A stretch of DNA of 64,000 nucleotides from JADJNY01 sp046349615 (GCA_046349615.1 JAXMBZ010000011.1:62001-126000), one strand, 5' to 3'. Positions 30,001 to 37,812 are shown, numbered from the stretch's first letter. Notes: generated by a model not told the origin, from the sequence alone. Numbers and translations: made by a program.

Positions 30001-30126
30001 CAGGAGTCGCGCGGCGAGGGCCGCGAGTTCGTCGAACGCCGGCTCGGGTGCGCTGTCGAGGATGCGACAGGCGGCCAGGGCTTCGAGGCGGAGGGTTTCG
30101 TCCTGAGGAAGCGAGGCTTCGGCCAC
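27073..30126 (-). CDS. hybrid sensor histidine kinase (GAF-GAF-PAS-PAS-HisKA-HATPase-REC)
   Basis: 1017 residues with no membrane segment, so a cytoplasmic sensor. Order: GAF about 25-165 (VAFCAHAILEPRKLLVVEDATQD), second GAF about 200-350, two PAS/PAC units about 370-615 (DDGIWDWDLRTDAIYFSPRW; MLVWLSNAAGECEWFNEGW), HisKA with His637 in SHELRTPLNG, an ATPase domain with DTGPGIE and GGLGLGLALARKIVE, and a C-terminal receiver with phospho-acceptor Asp931 in VFMDCHMPQMDGFEA and Lys in SKPF. No output regulator is adjacent, so the receiver probably passes the phosphate to a histidine phosphotransferase elsewhere. Divergent from the AtuA-type gene. Confidence 0.93.
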   Translation of the reverse strand: MAEASLPQDETLRLEALAACRILDSAPEPAFDELAALAARLLSMPIALVSLVDAKRQWFKARIGVDVTETSRKVAFCAHAILEPRKLLVVEDATQDERFRDNELVTGELGVRFYAGAPLLDSEGRPLGTLCVLDRVPRALDAAGREILSALARQVSRLLDLRRTNIEFAELAEAHADARRELEQREDRLRFTNEFLEDARHITTIEAVIANGLERLQRRMAGVRVSLERWSDAGEIVVLQCSDDGGRSAAPRATRLPPRAPAVLELLRKGLTVAVNDVTRDPLFVDVVEPTAAWGARSFLRVAVGIETPYDHVLVLECMRPRRWSEHETELMRSAAGRVEVLAERARVAEDRRRTMEALRVSEERWQLALAGNDDGIWDWDLRTDAIYFSPRWKSMLGFEPHELPDVVDTWSSRVHPDDLARTLHDLQEHIEGRTPSYSNEHRVRTKDGTYLWILDRGKVLRDADGRAYRMVGSHTDVTARKHAELALRESETRFRELCNTSPMLVWLSNAAGECEWFNEGWLEFTGRAMLQELGSGWTDGIHPEDRDRCTALWRECNATKREFALEYRLRHSGGGYRWIYVVGRPRFDGQDGFLGFIGGGIDIDARKRLEQDLAVARDGALEAARAKSRFIANMSHELRTPLNGLLGMANLLELSDLAPEPRHFVANLRRSAEQLSSVVEDVLDYASLESGEAVIATEEFDLAALLADVARLAAREAGDRGLAWIGPDLEAVPQRVVGDAKRLRTVLDELVVNALKFTTQGSVRLGVRIVSASSGTPMLAFEVTDTGPGIEADEQLKLFRSFHQVDGSTTRKHGGLGLGLALARKIVERLGGELGVRSAPGAGSTFWFRIPLRRRVEDVGEPMGALPRHVRVGQLPRFQGRVLVVEDNALNQRVAARLLERLGLHVDVADDGVLALEACARERYDLVFMDCHMPQMDGFEATQHLRERDEPGVRLPIVALSATTVSEERQRCLDSGMDGFLSKPFLLPELIVVLERHLRPANEAPDTPANVPAEST

Positions 30127-30283
30127 GGGATGATCGTCGGAGGCGAGTTTCCTCCGGAAGCGGGATGTCGGAACCGCCGGAAGGGTCGCTGGGATACGGA
30201 ACCGTGATCTCCGCGAGCGCCGTGTCGGAAGCTCCTCCAGGTACGAACGGTGGCGGAGCGGGCGGAAGGAAATGCCCGCTCGA

Positions 30284-30311
30284 TTGTCCCCAGTTCACCG
30301 ATCCGTAGACT
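30284..30311 (+). promoter_or_regulatory. candidate promoter of the AtuA-type genes
   Basis: TTGTCC (30284-30289) and TAGACT (30306-30311), spacer 16, end 14 bases before the ATG at 30326. The transcript would have a very short leader. Confidence 0.45.
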
Positions 30312-30325
30312 CTCCGCCCATCACC

Positions 30326-31708
30326 ATGGCACGGAAGAACAAGGTCCTGGTCGCGAACGGCCAAGGTTTCTGGGGCGACTCGATCCTCGGTCCGATCCGC
30401 CTCGTCCGCGAAGGCCCGATCGACTACCTCACGCTCGACTACCTCGCCGAGGTGACGATGTCGATCCTGCAGAAGCAGCGCTCGCGCAAGCCGGCCGCGG
30501 GCTACGCGACCGACTTCGTCGCGATGATCGATCGCGTCGCGCCGGAGCTCGTCGAGAAGAAGATCAAGGTGGTCGCCAACGCGGGCGGCGTGAACCCGCG
30601 CGGCTGCATGGAGGCCGTGCTCGGCGTGCTCGCGAAGCACGGACTCACCGGAGTGAAGGTCGGCATCGTCGAGGGCGACGACGTCTTCCACCAGCTCGAC
30701 GAGCTCCTCGCCGGCGGCGAGGAGCTCCGCAACATGGACACGAACGCGCCGCTCGCGACGGTGCGGCCGCGCGTCACGAGCGCGAACGTGTACCTCGGCG
30801 CGTTCCCGATCGCCGAGGCGCTCGATCAAGGCGCGGACATCGTGATCACCGGGCGCGGCACGGACCCCGGGCTCGTGCTCGGCCCGTTGATCCACGAGTT
30901 CGGGTGGAAGAAGACCGACTACGACCTGCTCGCCGCGGGCACCGTCGCGGGCCACATCGTCGAGTGCGGCGCGCAGTGCACGGGCGGCAACTACACGGAC
31001 TGGCGCAAGGTGCCGGACATGGCGCGCATCGGCTACCCGATCGTCGAAGCGCAGGCCGACGGCACGTTCTGGATCACGAAACACGCGGGCACGGGCGGCC
31101 TGATCGACGTCTCGACCGTGACGCACCAGCTCGCGTACGAGATGGGCGATCCGCGCGCGTACCTCGGCCCCGACGGCACCGCGGACTTCACGAGCTTCCA
31201 CCTCGAACAAGACGGGAAAGACCGCGTGAAGGTCACCGGCGTCAAGGGCGGTCCGCCGACGCCGACGTACAAGGTCTCGATCAGCTACGAGGACGGTTGG
31301 AAGGCGACGGGCCAGCTCACGATCAGCGGGCCCGACGCGCTCGCGAAGGCGAAGCTGTGCGCGGAGATCGTGTGGCAGCGCCTCGCGATGGACGGCGTCG
31401 AGTACGCGCCCGAAGAGCGCCTCGTCGAGTTCCTCGGCGCGAACGTGTGCCACGCCGGCATCGCGAGCGCGAACGCGGAGCCCTCCGAGGTCGTCCTGCG
31501 CATGGGCGTGAAGGGGCGCGACCCGAAGAAGATCGACCGCTTCGGGATGGAGCTCGTCCCGCTCGTCACGAGCGGCCCGCCCGGCGTCACGGGCTTCGCG
31601 GGCGGACGCCCGAAGGGCACCGAGATCATCGGGTTCTGGCCCGCGCTCGTCCGCAAGGAGAAGATCCGCTCGTCGGTCACCGTCGTCACCGCGGGAGCAA
31701 AGGCGTGA
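30326..31708 (+). CDS. AtuA-like (DUF1446) protein, acyclic terpene/acyl-CoA catabolism type
   Basis: 460 residues. The opening VLVANGQGFWGDSILGPIRLV, then DYLTLDYLAEVTMSILQKQR, KVVANAGGVNPRGCMEAV and GRGTDPGLVLGPLIHEFGW, are hallmarks of the AtuA/DUF1446 family. AtuA is needed for citronellol/geraniol breakdown in Pseudomonas, but homologues are widespread in other acyl-CoA pathways and the chemistry is unclear. Many homologues carry an extra C-terminal domain of about 100 residues. Here that domain is the separate gene 67 bases downstream. No signal peptide. Confidence 0.88.
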   Translation: MARKNKVLVANGQGFWGDSILGPIRLVREGPIDYLTLDYLAEVTMSILQKQRSRKPAAGYATDFVAMIDRVAPELVEKKIKVVANAGGVNPRGCMEAVLGVLAKHGLTGVKVGIVEGDDVFHQLDELLAGGEELRNMDTNAPLATVRPRVTSANVYLGAFPIAEALDQGADIVITGRGTDPGLVLGPLIHEFGWKKTDYDLLAAGTVAGHIVECGAQCTGGNYTDWRKVPDMARIGYPIVEAQADGTFWITKHAGTGGLIDVSTVTHQLAYEMGDPRAYLGPDGTADFTSFHLEQDGKDRVKVTGVKGGPPTPTYKVSISYEDGWKATGQLTISGPDALAKAKLCAEIVWQRLAMDGVEYAPEERLVEFLGANVCHAGIASANAEPSEVVLRMGVKGRDPKKIDRFGMELVPLVTSGPPGVTGFAGGRPKGTEIIGFWPALVRKEKIRSSVTVVTAGAKA

Positions 31709-31775
31709 GCACCGCATCGTCCCCCGTCGTCGTCACGCGCGGTCGCGCCGCGGAGTCCATCGCTCGGAGGTTCGC

Positions 31776-32120
31776 GTGAAGGTCCCCCTCTCCCGCATCG
31801 CCGGCGCCCGCTCGGGCGACAAGGGCGAAGGCTCGAACGTCGGCGTGCTCGCGCGCTCCGAAGCCGCGTACCGCTTCTTGAAGCGCGAGCTCACGGCCGA
31901 GCGCGTGCAGGCGCACATGCGCGCGATCAACGTCGGCGGCGTGAAGCGTTACGAGGCCGACAACATGCGCGTGCTCAACTTCATCCTGCTCGACAGCCTC
32001 GGCGGCGGCGGCTCCGCGTCGCTGAAGACCGACGCGCAAGGCAAGACGCACGGGCTCGCGGTGCTCCGCCTCGAGCTCGACGTGCCGGACGACGTCCTCG
32101 GCGCGACCCCCGCAGCGTGA
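31776..32120 (+). CDS. AtuA-like C-terminal domain protein encoded separately
   Basis: 114 residues. IAGARSGDKGEGSNVGVLARSE, then YRFLKRELTAERVQAHM and VLNFILLDSLGGGGSASLKTDAQGKT, match the small C-terminal AtuA-associated ferredoxin-fold-like domain. Elsewhere it is either fused to the large DUF1446 part or split off as here. It probably forms a complex with the 460-residue protein upstream. pta begins 10 bases after its stop, so the three genes look like one operon. Confidence 0.85.
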   Translation: MKVPLSRIAGARSGDKGEGSNVGVLARSEAAYRFLKRELTAERVQAHMRAINVGGVKRYEADNMRVLNFILLDSLGGGGSASLKTDAQGKTHGLAVLRLELDVPDDVLGATPAA

Positions 32121-32130
32121 TCCGATCCGC

Positions 32131-33078
32131 ATGAACCTGATCCTCGAGCTCCACGAGAAGTCGCGCCGCGCCGAGAAGCGCATCGTGCTCCCCGAATCGC
32201 AGGACCCGCGCGTCGTCCAAGCCGCGTCGCGGCTCGCGCAGGAGAAGTTGTGCGAGCCCGTGCTCGTCGACACGGGCAAGCTCGCGAAGGCGCCCGCCGG
32301 CGTCGAGATCGTGCGCCCCGCGAAGGACGCGCGCGCGAAGCGCTTCGCCGAGGAGCTCTACGAGCTGCGCAAGGCGAAGGGCATGACCTTCGAGCAGGCG
32401 CAGGAGAAGGTGCTCGATCCGCTGTATTTCGGCGCGTTCCTCGTGCGCAGCGGCGACTGCGCCGGCGGCGTCTCGGGCAGCGAGGCCGCGACGGCGGACG
32501 TGCTCCGCGCCGGGCTCCAGGTCGTCGGGCTCGCGCGCGGCATCCAGACGGTGAGCTCGTGCTTCCTGATGGTGCTGAAGGACCGCGTGTTCACGTTCGC
32601 CGACTGCGGCGTCGTGCCGAACCCGACCGCGCCGCAGCTCGTCGACATCGCGCTCGCGTCCGCGGAGAGCCACCGCCGCCTCGTCGGCGAGACGCCGCGC
32701 GTCGCGCTGCTCTCGTTCTCGACGAAGGGCTCGGCGCAGCACCCCGACGTCGACAAGGTGAAGCAGGCGGGCGAGCTCCTGAAGGCGCGCGCCGGCACGC
32801 TGACGTTCGACTACGAGCTCCAGGCGGACGCGGCGATCGTGCCGAACGTCGCCGAGCGCAAGGCGCCGAGCTCTCCGCTCGCGGGGCGCGCGAACGTGCT
32901 CGTCTTCCCCGACCTCGACGCGGGCAACATCGCGTACAAGCTCGTCGAACGCCTCGCGGGCGCGACCGCCCTCGGGCCGCTCGTGCAGGGCCTCGAGAAG
33001 CCGTTCATGGACCTCTCGCGCGGCTGCAAGCCCGACGACATCGTCGACGTCGCGTGCATCGCGTCGATCCTCGCCTGA
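32131..33078 (+). CDS. pta: phosphate acetyltransferase
   Basis: 315 residues, the compact PTA_PTB-only form. It interconverts acetyl-CoA and acetyl phosphate. Motifs: KRIVLPESQDPRVVQAA, FGAFLVRSGDCAGGVSGSEAATADVLRAGLQ, FTFADCGVVPNPTAPQLVDIA, LLSFSTKGSAQHPDVDKV and a C-terminal FPDLDAGNIAYKLVERL with GPLVQGLEKPFMDLSRG. All catalytic residues expected for Pta are there, including the Ser-Gly and Arg-rich PS-like loops. The tight spacing with the AtuA-type genes suggests use in an acyl-CoA degradation or acetate overflow route. No ackA lies in the window. Confidence 0.93.
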   Translation: MNLILELHEKSRRAEKRIVLPESQDPRVVQAASRLAQEKLCEPVLVDTGKLAKAPAGVEIVRPAKDARAKRFAEELYELRKAKGMTFEQAQEKVLDPLYFGAFLVRSGDCAGGVSGSEAATADVLRAGLQVVGLARGIQTVSSCFLMVLKDRVFTFADCGVVPNPTAPQLVDIALASAESHRRLVGETPRVALLSFSTKGSAQHPDVDKVKQAGELLKARAGTLTFDYELQADAAIVPNVAERKAPSSPLAGRANVLVFPDLDAGNIAYKLVERLAGATALGPLVQGLEKPFMDLSRGCKPDDIVDVACIASILA

Positions 33079-33251
33079 CACGCGAAGGCCCGAAGAGCAC
33101 CGGGCCGGCGCGCCGATGGGCCGGAAACGAGGCCACGCGCGAGCCCGGGCTCGGGCGGAGCGCGCGCGGCGAGTTCCGTCCCTCCCTCCGGAGCGTGCCT
33201 GCCTCGGACTCCCGCCTCGGGCGGAGGGACGCTACCCTGGCGCACCCGGCG

Positions 33252-33800
33252 ATGAAGACCACGGCCCTCCTCCCGCTCGCCTTCGTCGCGCTCGCCGCGT
33301 GCGACGGCTCCGAGTCGAAGCCCGCGCCCGCGAGTTCCACTTCGAGCGCGAAGAGCGCGCCTGCTTCCGTCGCGAAGGACGCGCCGAGCTCGCCCGCCGC
33401 GGCCGCCGCGCCGATCCTCGCCCCGACCGACGCCGCGCCGTTGCGCACGCAGGACCTCGGCGAGGCGCTCCTCGTCGACGTGCTCCGCGAAGGCACCGGC
33501 AAGGTCGCACGCGCGACGAGCGCGGTCGCGCTCCACTACGAGCTGCGCACCGAGGTGAGCGAGGAACCGCTCGTGAGCACGCGTGCGCGCCTCGCGCCCG
33601 AGCGCTTCGAGCTCGACCCGAAGAGCGCGCATCGCCCGATCGAGGGCCTCGCACGCGCGCTCACCGGCCTCGCGCAGGGCGCGCGCGTGCGCGTCCACGT
33701 CCCCGGTCACCTCGCGTACGGCAAGTCCGGCGTGCCGGAGCTCGGCATCGAGCCCAACACGGACCTGCTCTTCGACGTCGAGCTCGTCGAGGTGCGCTGA
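33252..33800 (+). CDS. FKBP-type peptidyl-prolyl isomerase-like lipoprotein (degenerate)
   Basis: 182 residues. Signal with lipobox LAAC (Cys17), then a Ser/Ala/Pro linker of about 50 residues and an FKBP domain: SAVALHYELRT, PIEGLARALTGLAQGARVRVHVPGHLAYGKSG and LLFDVELVEVR. The Asp-Ser motif (FDSS) that lines the FKBP active site is not found, so isomerase activity may be weak or absent and the role may be chaperone-like. A -10-like TACCCT sits at 33233-33238. The stop overlaps the start of a second FKBP gene. Confidence 0.8.
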   Translation: MKTTALLPLAFVALAACDGSESKPAPASSTSSAKSAPASVAKDAPSSPAAAAAPILAPTDAAPLRTQDLGEALLVDVLREGTGKVARATSAVALHYELRTEVSEEPLVSTRARLAPERFELDPKSAHRPIEGLARALTGLAQGARVRVHVPGHLAYGKSGVPELGIEPNTDLLFDVELVEVR

Positions 33801-34234
33801 TGCGCCGCCTCGCGCCGCTCCTGCTCCTCGTGAGCGCGGGTTGCGCTCAAATCGGGCTCCAAGCGCGCCCGGTGCCGATGAACCACCGCGAGGTGCGCCT
33901 CTCCTCCGGCGTGACGTACGAGGACCTCTTCCTCGGCGAGGGCATCGCGGCCTCGCGCGGCGACGAGGTCGAGCTCGACTACACGCTCTGGCTCGAGGAC
34001 GGCACGCGCATCGACTCGACGCTCGATCGCGGCGTGCCCGAGACGATCGTGCTCGGCGAAGGTCCGATTCGCGGCCTCGACGAAGGCCTCGTCGGCATCC
34101 AAGCCGGAGGTCGGCGCAAGCTCCGCGTGCCGCCCGCGCTCGGCTACGGGAAGGAAGGCGTCGAGGGCTTCGTCCCGCCCGACGCGACGCTCGTGTTCGA
34201 GGTCCACGTCCTCGGCGTGAACCACCCGCGCTGA
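33800..34234 (+). CDS. FKBP-type peptidyl-prolyl cis-trans isomerase lipoprotein
   Basis: 144 residues. Lipobox LVSAGC (Cys15) after a Leu-rich signal. The FKBP fold is complete: VELDYTLWLEDGTRIDSTLDRG (the FDSS position is IDST), GEGPIRGLDEGLVGIQAGGRRKLRVPPALGYGKEG and VPPDATLVFEVHVLG. It would speed prolyl isomerisation in exported proteins. The start ATG shares one base with the TGA of the upstream FKBP gene (TGATG), so the two lipoproteins are translationally coupled, probably the result of duplication. Confidence 0.9.
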   Translation: MRRLAPLLLLVSAGCAQIGLQARPVPMNHREVRLSSGVTYEDLFLGEGIAASRGDEVELDYTLWLEDGTRIDSTLDRGVPETIVLGEGPIRGLDEGLVGIQAGGRRKLRVPPALGYGKEGVEGFVPPDATLVFEVHVLGVNHPR

Positions 34235-34238
34235 AACA

Positions 34239-34275
34239 CCGAGGCCGGCGCGGGAGGTTCCCGCACCGGCCTCGG
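34239..34275. terminator. strong bidirectional hairpin
   Basis: A 17-bp stem (34239-34255 with 34259-34275, one mismatch) with a 3-base GGT loop lies 4 bases past the FKBP stop and 20 bases from the stop of the convergent lipoprotein gene. The right flank begins ATTTCGTTC. It very likely ends both transcripts. Confidence 0.75.
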
Positions 34276-34295
34276 ATTTCGTTCGCGGACTCGAA

Positions 34296-34508
34296 TCAGC
34301 CCTGGGGCTTCTTGTCCTTGCAGCACTCGGCCTTCTGGCCGGTGCACTCCGCCTTCGCGCCCGAGCATTCCTTCATGCCTTCGCACGAGCCCTTGCACTC
34401 CGCCTTCGGCATGTTCGCGCCGTTGGGGTCGGTGACCGACGTGTTGTGCGAGCTCTTGCAGGCGGCGAAGCAGGCGACGAGGGCGAAGCCGATGATGAGG
34501 TTCTTCAT
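34296..34508 (-). CDS. small Cys/Lys-rich lipoprotein
   Basis: 70 residues. The signal MKNLIIGFALVACFAAC has a lipobox ending at Cys17. The mature part has six further cysteines (38, 42, 48, 55, 62, 63) in repeated K-x-E-C units (KAECKGSC, KECSGAK, AECTGQK, AECCKD), suggesting a metal-binding or disulfide-rich repeat. An AAGGA Shine-Dalgarno lies about 8 bases before the ATG, clearer than for most genes here. Its own 3' end is covered by the hairpin at 34239-34275. I recognise no family. Confidence 0.75.
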   Translation of the reverse strand: MKNLIIGFALVACFAACKSSHNTSVTDPNGANMPKAECKGSCEGMKECSGAKAECTGQKAECCKDKKPQG

Positions 34509-34771
34509 GAGGAATTCCTTCTCGAGGGCCCGGTACGGGCGTGGTTGTCGATGGATCGGGCGCGAGGCGCCCGGCTCCGGCGAGCCTAGAAATCGCCGAA
34601 ACGTGGTGCCCAGCCTACGGAACACCGCGCGCGTGGTGGTACGAACAAGATAAAAACAGGCCGTGAACGGGCGTTCGCGGGGGCCGAGCCCGCGCGATCC
34701 GCCCCGACGGCGCTCCCGGCCGAGGAGCGCGCTTGACCTCGCCCCGTCCAGCCGGACGATGGCCGCCCCCC

Positions 34772-35335
34772 ATGAAGCCCACGCTCCGGATCGCCCTCCT
34801 CGCCCTCCCGCTCCTCCTCGCGGCGTGCGAGAGCACCTCCCCCTCGACGCGCCTCCAGCGCATGTACTCCGAGCTGCACGCCGCCGTCGGGGAACGCAAG
34901 CTCGGCCAGGACGAGGGCGACGCATGGTGGCGCGCGCAGGTCGACCGCCTCGAGGCGACGCGGAAGCTCGTCGCGGAGAAGCAGGTGACGAGCGCGCGCG
35001 ATCACCTGTACGCGGCCGTGATCCTCGTCGAGACCGACGCCGAGGAAGACCTCGCGACGGCGCACGAGCTCGCGCTCCGCGCCGCCGAGCTCGGCGAGCC
35101 GAAGGGGTTCCGCGTCGCGGCGGAAGCGCTGGACAAGCTCTGCATCAAGCGCGGGCTCGCGCAGAAGTACGGGACGCAGTTCGTCTACGAGCCGGTGATC
35201 AAGGCCTGGCGCCTGTACCCGGTCGACCCGAACACGACGGACGTCGAGCGCAAGGCGATGGGCGTCGAGACGCTGGCCGAACTCAAAGTCCGCGAGACGA
35301 AGCTGAACGAGGCGACGGGCGGAAAGCCCAACTGA
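34772..35335 (+). CDS. DUF6624-like lipoprotein
   Basis: 187 residues. Signal with lipobox LLAAC (Cys19). The C-terminal 110 residues, with TAHELALRAAELGEPKGFRVAAEALDKL, the QKYGTQFVYEP motif and YPVDPNTTDVERKAMGV, match the DUF6624 pattern, a domain of unknown function. It is periplasmic or membrane-attached. The start is the second in-frame ATG; the earlier one, 13 codons upstream, would put charged residues in front of the signal. Convergent with fbp, only ten bases between stops. Confidence 0.78.
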   Translation: MKPTLRIALLALPLLLAACESTSPSTRLQRMYSELHAAVGERKLGQDEGDAWWRAQVDRLEATRKLVAEKQVTSARDHLYAAVILVETDAEEDLATAHELALRAAELGEPKGFRVAAEALDKLCIKRGLAQKYGTQFVYEPVIKAWRLYPVDPNTTDVERKAMGVETLAELKVRETKLNEATGGKPN

Positions 35336-35345
35336 CGCGCGCGCG

Positions 35346-36365
35346 TCACGCGAGGTGACGCAGCACGTGATCGACCTCGTCGCGGCTGCCGAGGACGACG
35401 CTCGTGCGCTGGTGCAGCGTCTTCGGTTGGACGTCGAGGATGCGCTGCGCGCCGGCGAACGCCTTGCCGCCCGCCTGCTCGACGATCATCGCCATCGGGT
35501 TCGCCTCGTACATGAGGCGCAGCTTGCCGTCGGGGGCCTTCTTCGTCGGCGGGTAGAGGAACACGCCGCCCTGCAGGAGCACGCGGTGCACGTCCGCGAC
35601 CATCGCACCGGCGTAGCGGCTCGAGTAGCCGTTCGTCTGCGCCCAATCGAGGTAGCGCTGATACCCGCTCGGGAACGTCAGGCGGTTCCCTTCGTTGCAC
35701 GAGTACGTCTTGCCCGTCGCGGGGAGCTTCAAGTCGTCGCCGACCTTGAGGAAAGCGCCGATGCTCGGGTCGAGCACGAACATGCTGACGCCCGTCCCCG
35801 CCGTGTACACGAACACGGTCGACGAGCCGTACAGGATGTAGCCCGCCGCGACCTGCTTCGCGCCGCTCTGGAGCACCGACTCCTCCGGCGTGCTCGCCTT
35901 CGGGTCGTGCCGGAGGATGCTGAAGATCGTGCCGACGCCGCCGCACGTGTCGAGGTTCGACGATCCGTCGAGCGGGTCGAACAGCACGCAGTAGCGCTGA
36001 CCATCGCCCGCCGTGCGCTGCAGGATCATCGGCTCCTCGTTCTCCTCCGACGCGACGATCGCGACGCCCGCGCGATTGCCGAGGCAGCGCAGGAGCGTCT
36101 CGTTCGCGATGACGTCGAGCTTCTGCTGCCGCTCGCCCTGCACGTTGACGTTGTCGACGGCGCCGAGCACGTCCGAGAGGCGCGCGCGGCGGATCTTGGC
36201 CGAGATCACCTTCGCGGAAAGCGACAACGCCGACAGGATCCAGGAGAAGGACCCGGTCGCGTTCGGGTGCTTCTTCTCGCCCGAGAGGATGTGGCTCTGG
36301 AGCGTGGTCAGGTTGTCGCGCTGCGAGAGCGCGCTCTGCTCGAGGTCGAGGCCCGGGGTTTCCAT
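35346..36365 (-). CDS. fbp: class 1 fructose-1,6-bisphosphatase
   Basis: 339 residues, the normal length. It removes the 1-phosphate of fructose 1,6-bisphosphate in gluconeogenesis. Motifs: ASEENEEPMI (metal-binding Glu pair), the DPLDGSSNLD metal site, GYILYGSSTVFVYTAG, the active-site region KLRLMYEANPMAMIVEQAGG and NGYSSRYAGAMVADVHR. TACAAT lies 7 bases before the ATG on the minus strand, so the mRNA may be leaderless. Cytoplasmic. Confidence 0.97.
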   Translation of the reverse strand: METPGLDLEQSALSQRDNLTTLQSHILSGEKKHPNATGSFSWILSALSLSAKVISAKIRRARLSDVLGAVDNVNVQGERQQKLDVIANETLLRCLGNRAGVAIVASEENEEPMILQRTAGDGQRYCVLFDPLDGSSNLDTCGGVGTIFSILRHDPKASTPEESVLQSGAKQVAAGYILYGSSTVFVYTAGTGVSMFVLDPSIGAFLKVGDDLKLPATGKTYSCNEGNRLTFPSGYQRYLDWAQTNGYSSRYAGAMVADVHRVLLQGGVFLYPPTKKAPDGKLRLMYEANPMAMIVEQAGGKAFAGAQRILDVQPKTLHQRTSVVLGSRDEVDHVLRHLA

Positions 36366-36372
36366 TCGGGGG

Positions 36373-36378
36373 ATTGTA
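36373..36378 (-). promoter_or_regulatory. -10-like box of fbp
   Basis: TACAAT on the minus strand ends 7 bases before the fbp ATG at 36365. No clear -35 box was seen. The spacing implies an extremely short or missing 5' leader. Confidence 0.4.
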
Positions 36379-36403
36379 GCGGACTCCCCGACGGCGCGCG
36401 GGG

Positions 36404-37279
36404 TCACGAACCGGAGGTCCGAGCGCGCGCCGCGGCGAGTTCGGCTCGGCAGTCTTCGCACCAATCGAGCGGCCAGCCGTGCAGCAACGCCGACGACGCG
36501 GAGCGCCAGTCGAGCGCGGGGTAGAGCGCGCAGTCCGGCTGGGTGCAGTGCGCGCCGAAGTGCGGCCCGATCCAAGCGCGAGCGGGGTCCGCGGGGAGGC
36601 CGAGCGCGTGACCGAATTCGTGGACGAGCGTGTGCTCCGCGAGAGTCGCCGCGCTCCCGAACCACGTCGCGCGCGAGCGCAGCGCGTCGACTTGGACGAC
36701 GATCGAGTGACCCGAGCGCTCCATGGTGCCCGCCTCGAATCGGTAGAGCGGCGTGCACGTGCCGAGCAACGTGCCCGCGTCCGCATCACGCGGGACGAAC
36801 GCGACGAGCAGCACGTTCTGCGCGACGACCGGACGCACGCTCGCGACGCCGTCCGGATCCAGCGCCTCGAGCGCGACGACCTCTCCGTCGCGGACGAACG
36901 CGTTCCAGGCGCCCGCCGCGAGTTCGCGGCGCACCACGCGGCCGGCTTCGAGCTCCTCGGCCGCGAAGACGGGCCACGTGAACGGCTCGCGCAACGCTCC
37001 GCGCTCGTCCGCGGGGAGCACGATGCGGCCCGCCTCGACCACGTCGACGTGTCCGGCGAGCGCGTGGCGCAGCGTCGCGAGCGCCCGCTCCCACGCTTTT
37101 CCCGGTACTTCCGCGCCGTTCACGTGGAGCACGCGCACCTCGACGCGCGGCGAGTTCACGAGCGCGGCGTCGACTCCTACGACCGGCGCGCGCGGATCCG
37201 CGGCGTGCGGCGCGACGCGGCAGGCCGCGCACGCGAGCGCGAGCAGGACGATCGTCCAGCGCGCGGCACGATGGACCAC
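36404..37279 (-). CDS. archaemetzincin-like zinc peptidase, lipoprotein
   Basis: 291 residues from a GTG. The signal (RWTIVLLALACAAC) ends in a lipobox Cys20. The zinc site is HEFGHALG (His220, Glu221, His224), followed after a 16-residue insertion by HCTQPDC and later CEDC. This matches the archaemetzincin order HExxHxxG...HC-x4-C...CxxC, except for the insertion before the third His and Leu in place of the Met after the second Cys. Archaemetzincins usually lack signal peptides. The GTG lies 14 bases after the DinB stop, so the two genes are probably co-transcribed. Confidence 0.72.
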   Translation of the reverse strand: MVHRAARWTIVLLALACAACRVAPHAADPRAPVVGVDAALVNSPRVEVRVLHVNGAEVPGKAWERALATLRHALAGHVDVVEAGRIVLPADERGALREPFTWPVFAAEELEAGRVVRRELAAGAWNAFVRDGEVVALEALDPDGVASVRPVVAQNVLLVAFVPRDADAGTLLGTCTPLYRFEAGTMERSGHSIVVQVDALRSRATWFGSAATLAEHTLVHEFGHALGLPADPARAWIGPHFGAHCTQPDCALYPALDWRSASSALLHGWPLDWCEDCRAELAAARARTSGS

Positions 37280-37293
37280 GCTGCGCGCTCCGC

Positions 37294-37812
37294 TCAGAAC
37301 CCGACGTCCGCCGTCGGTCCGTACACGGACGGCAGCGCGACGTCGCAGAGGCGCAGGTACACCGTGTACTGCCCGCGGTGGTGGATCATGTGGTTGAACA
37401 CGAACGACCGCAGGCACGCCGCGCGCGGGAGCGTGAAGAGCGCGACGCCGCCCTTCTTCAGGGTCCACGGCACGTGGAAGTCCGCGTCGTTCGTCGCGGC
37501 GATCACCGCGCGCGCGGCGGAGACGTTCGCGTCGAACGCCTTCAGCGTGTCCGCGACGGACTGCACCTTCGGCGGCACGTACGCGGGCCCGCCGAGCGGC
37601 GCGAGGTCGAGCTCCGTGAGCCGCAGCGTCCGCTCGACCCACGTCGGGATGTTCGTGAGGTGCGTCACGAGGTCGCCGAGGCTCATCGACTTCGAGTGCG
37701 GTTTCCACGCGAGCTTCGCCGGCGGCGCGAGCGCGACGAGCGTGCGCGTCGTGGCCCATTCGTGGTCGAACTCGGCGAGGAACGCCGCGGCGAGGTTGCC
37801 GGTCTTCGTCAT
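37294..37812 (-). CDS. DinB-family metal-dependent hydrolase/transferase
   Basis: 172 residues with the four-helix DinB/YfiT layout. The His in GDLVTHLTNIPTW and the pair in FNHMIHHRGQYTVYLR are the three metal ligands. Members act as thiol-dependent transferases (mycothiol, bacillithiol) or hydrolases, often in stress or detoxification. The substrate here is not decidable. No signal peptide, so cytoplasmic. Downstream lies an archaemetzincin-like lipoprotein gene; upstream, an OPT transporter gene. Confidence 0.85.
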   Translation of the reverse strand: MTKTGNLAAAFLAEFDHEWATTRTLVALAPPAKLAWKPHSKSMSLGDLVTHLTNIPTWVERTLRLTELDLAPLGGPAYVPPKVQSVADTLKAFDANVSAARAVIAATNDADFHVPWTLKKGGVALFTLPRAACLRSFVFNHMIHHRGQYTVYLRLCDVALPSVYGPTADVGF

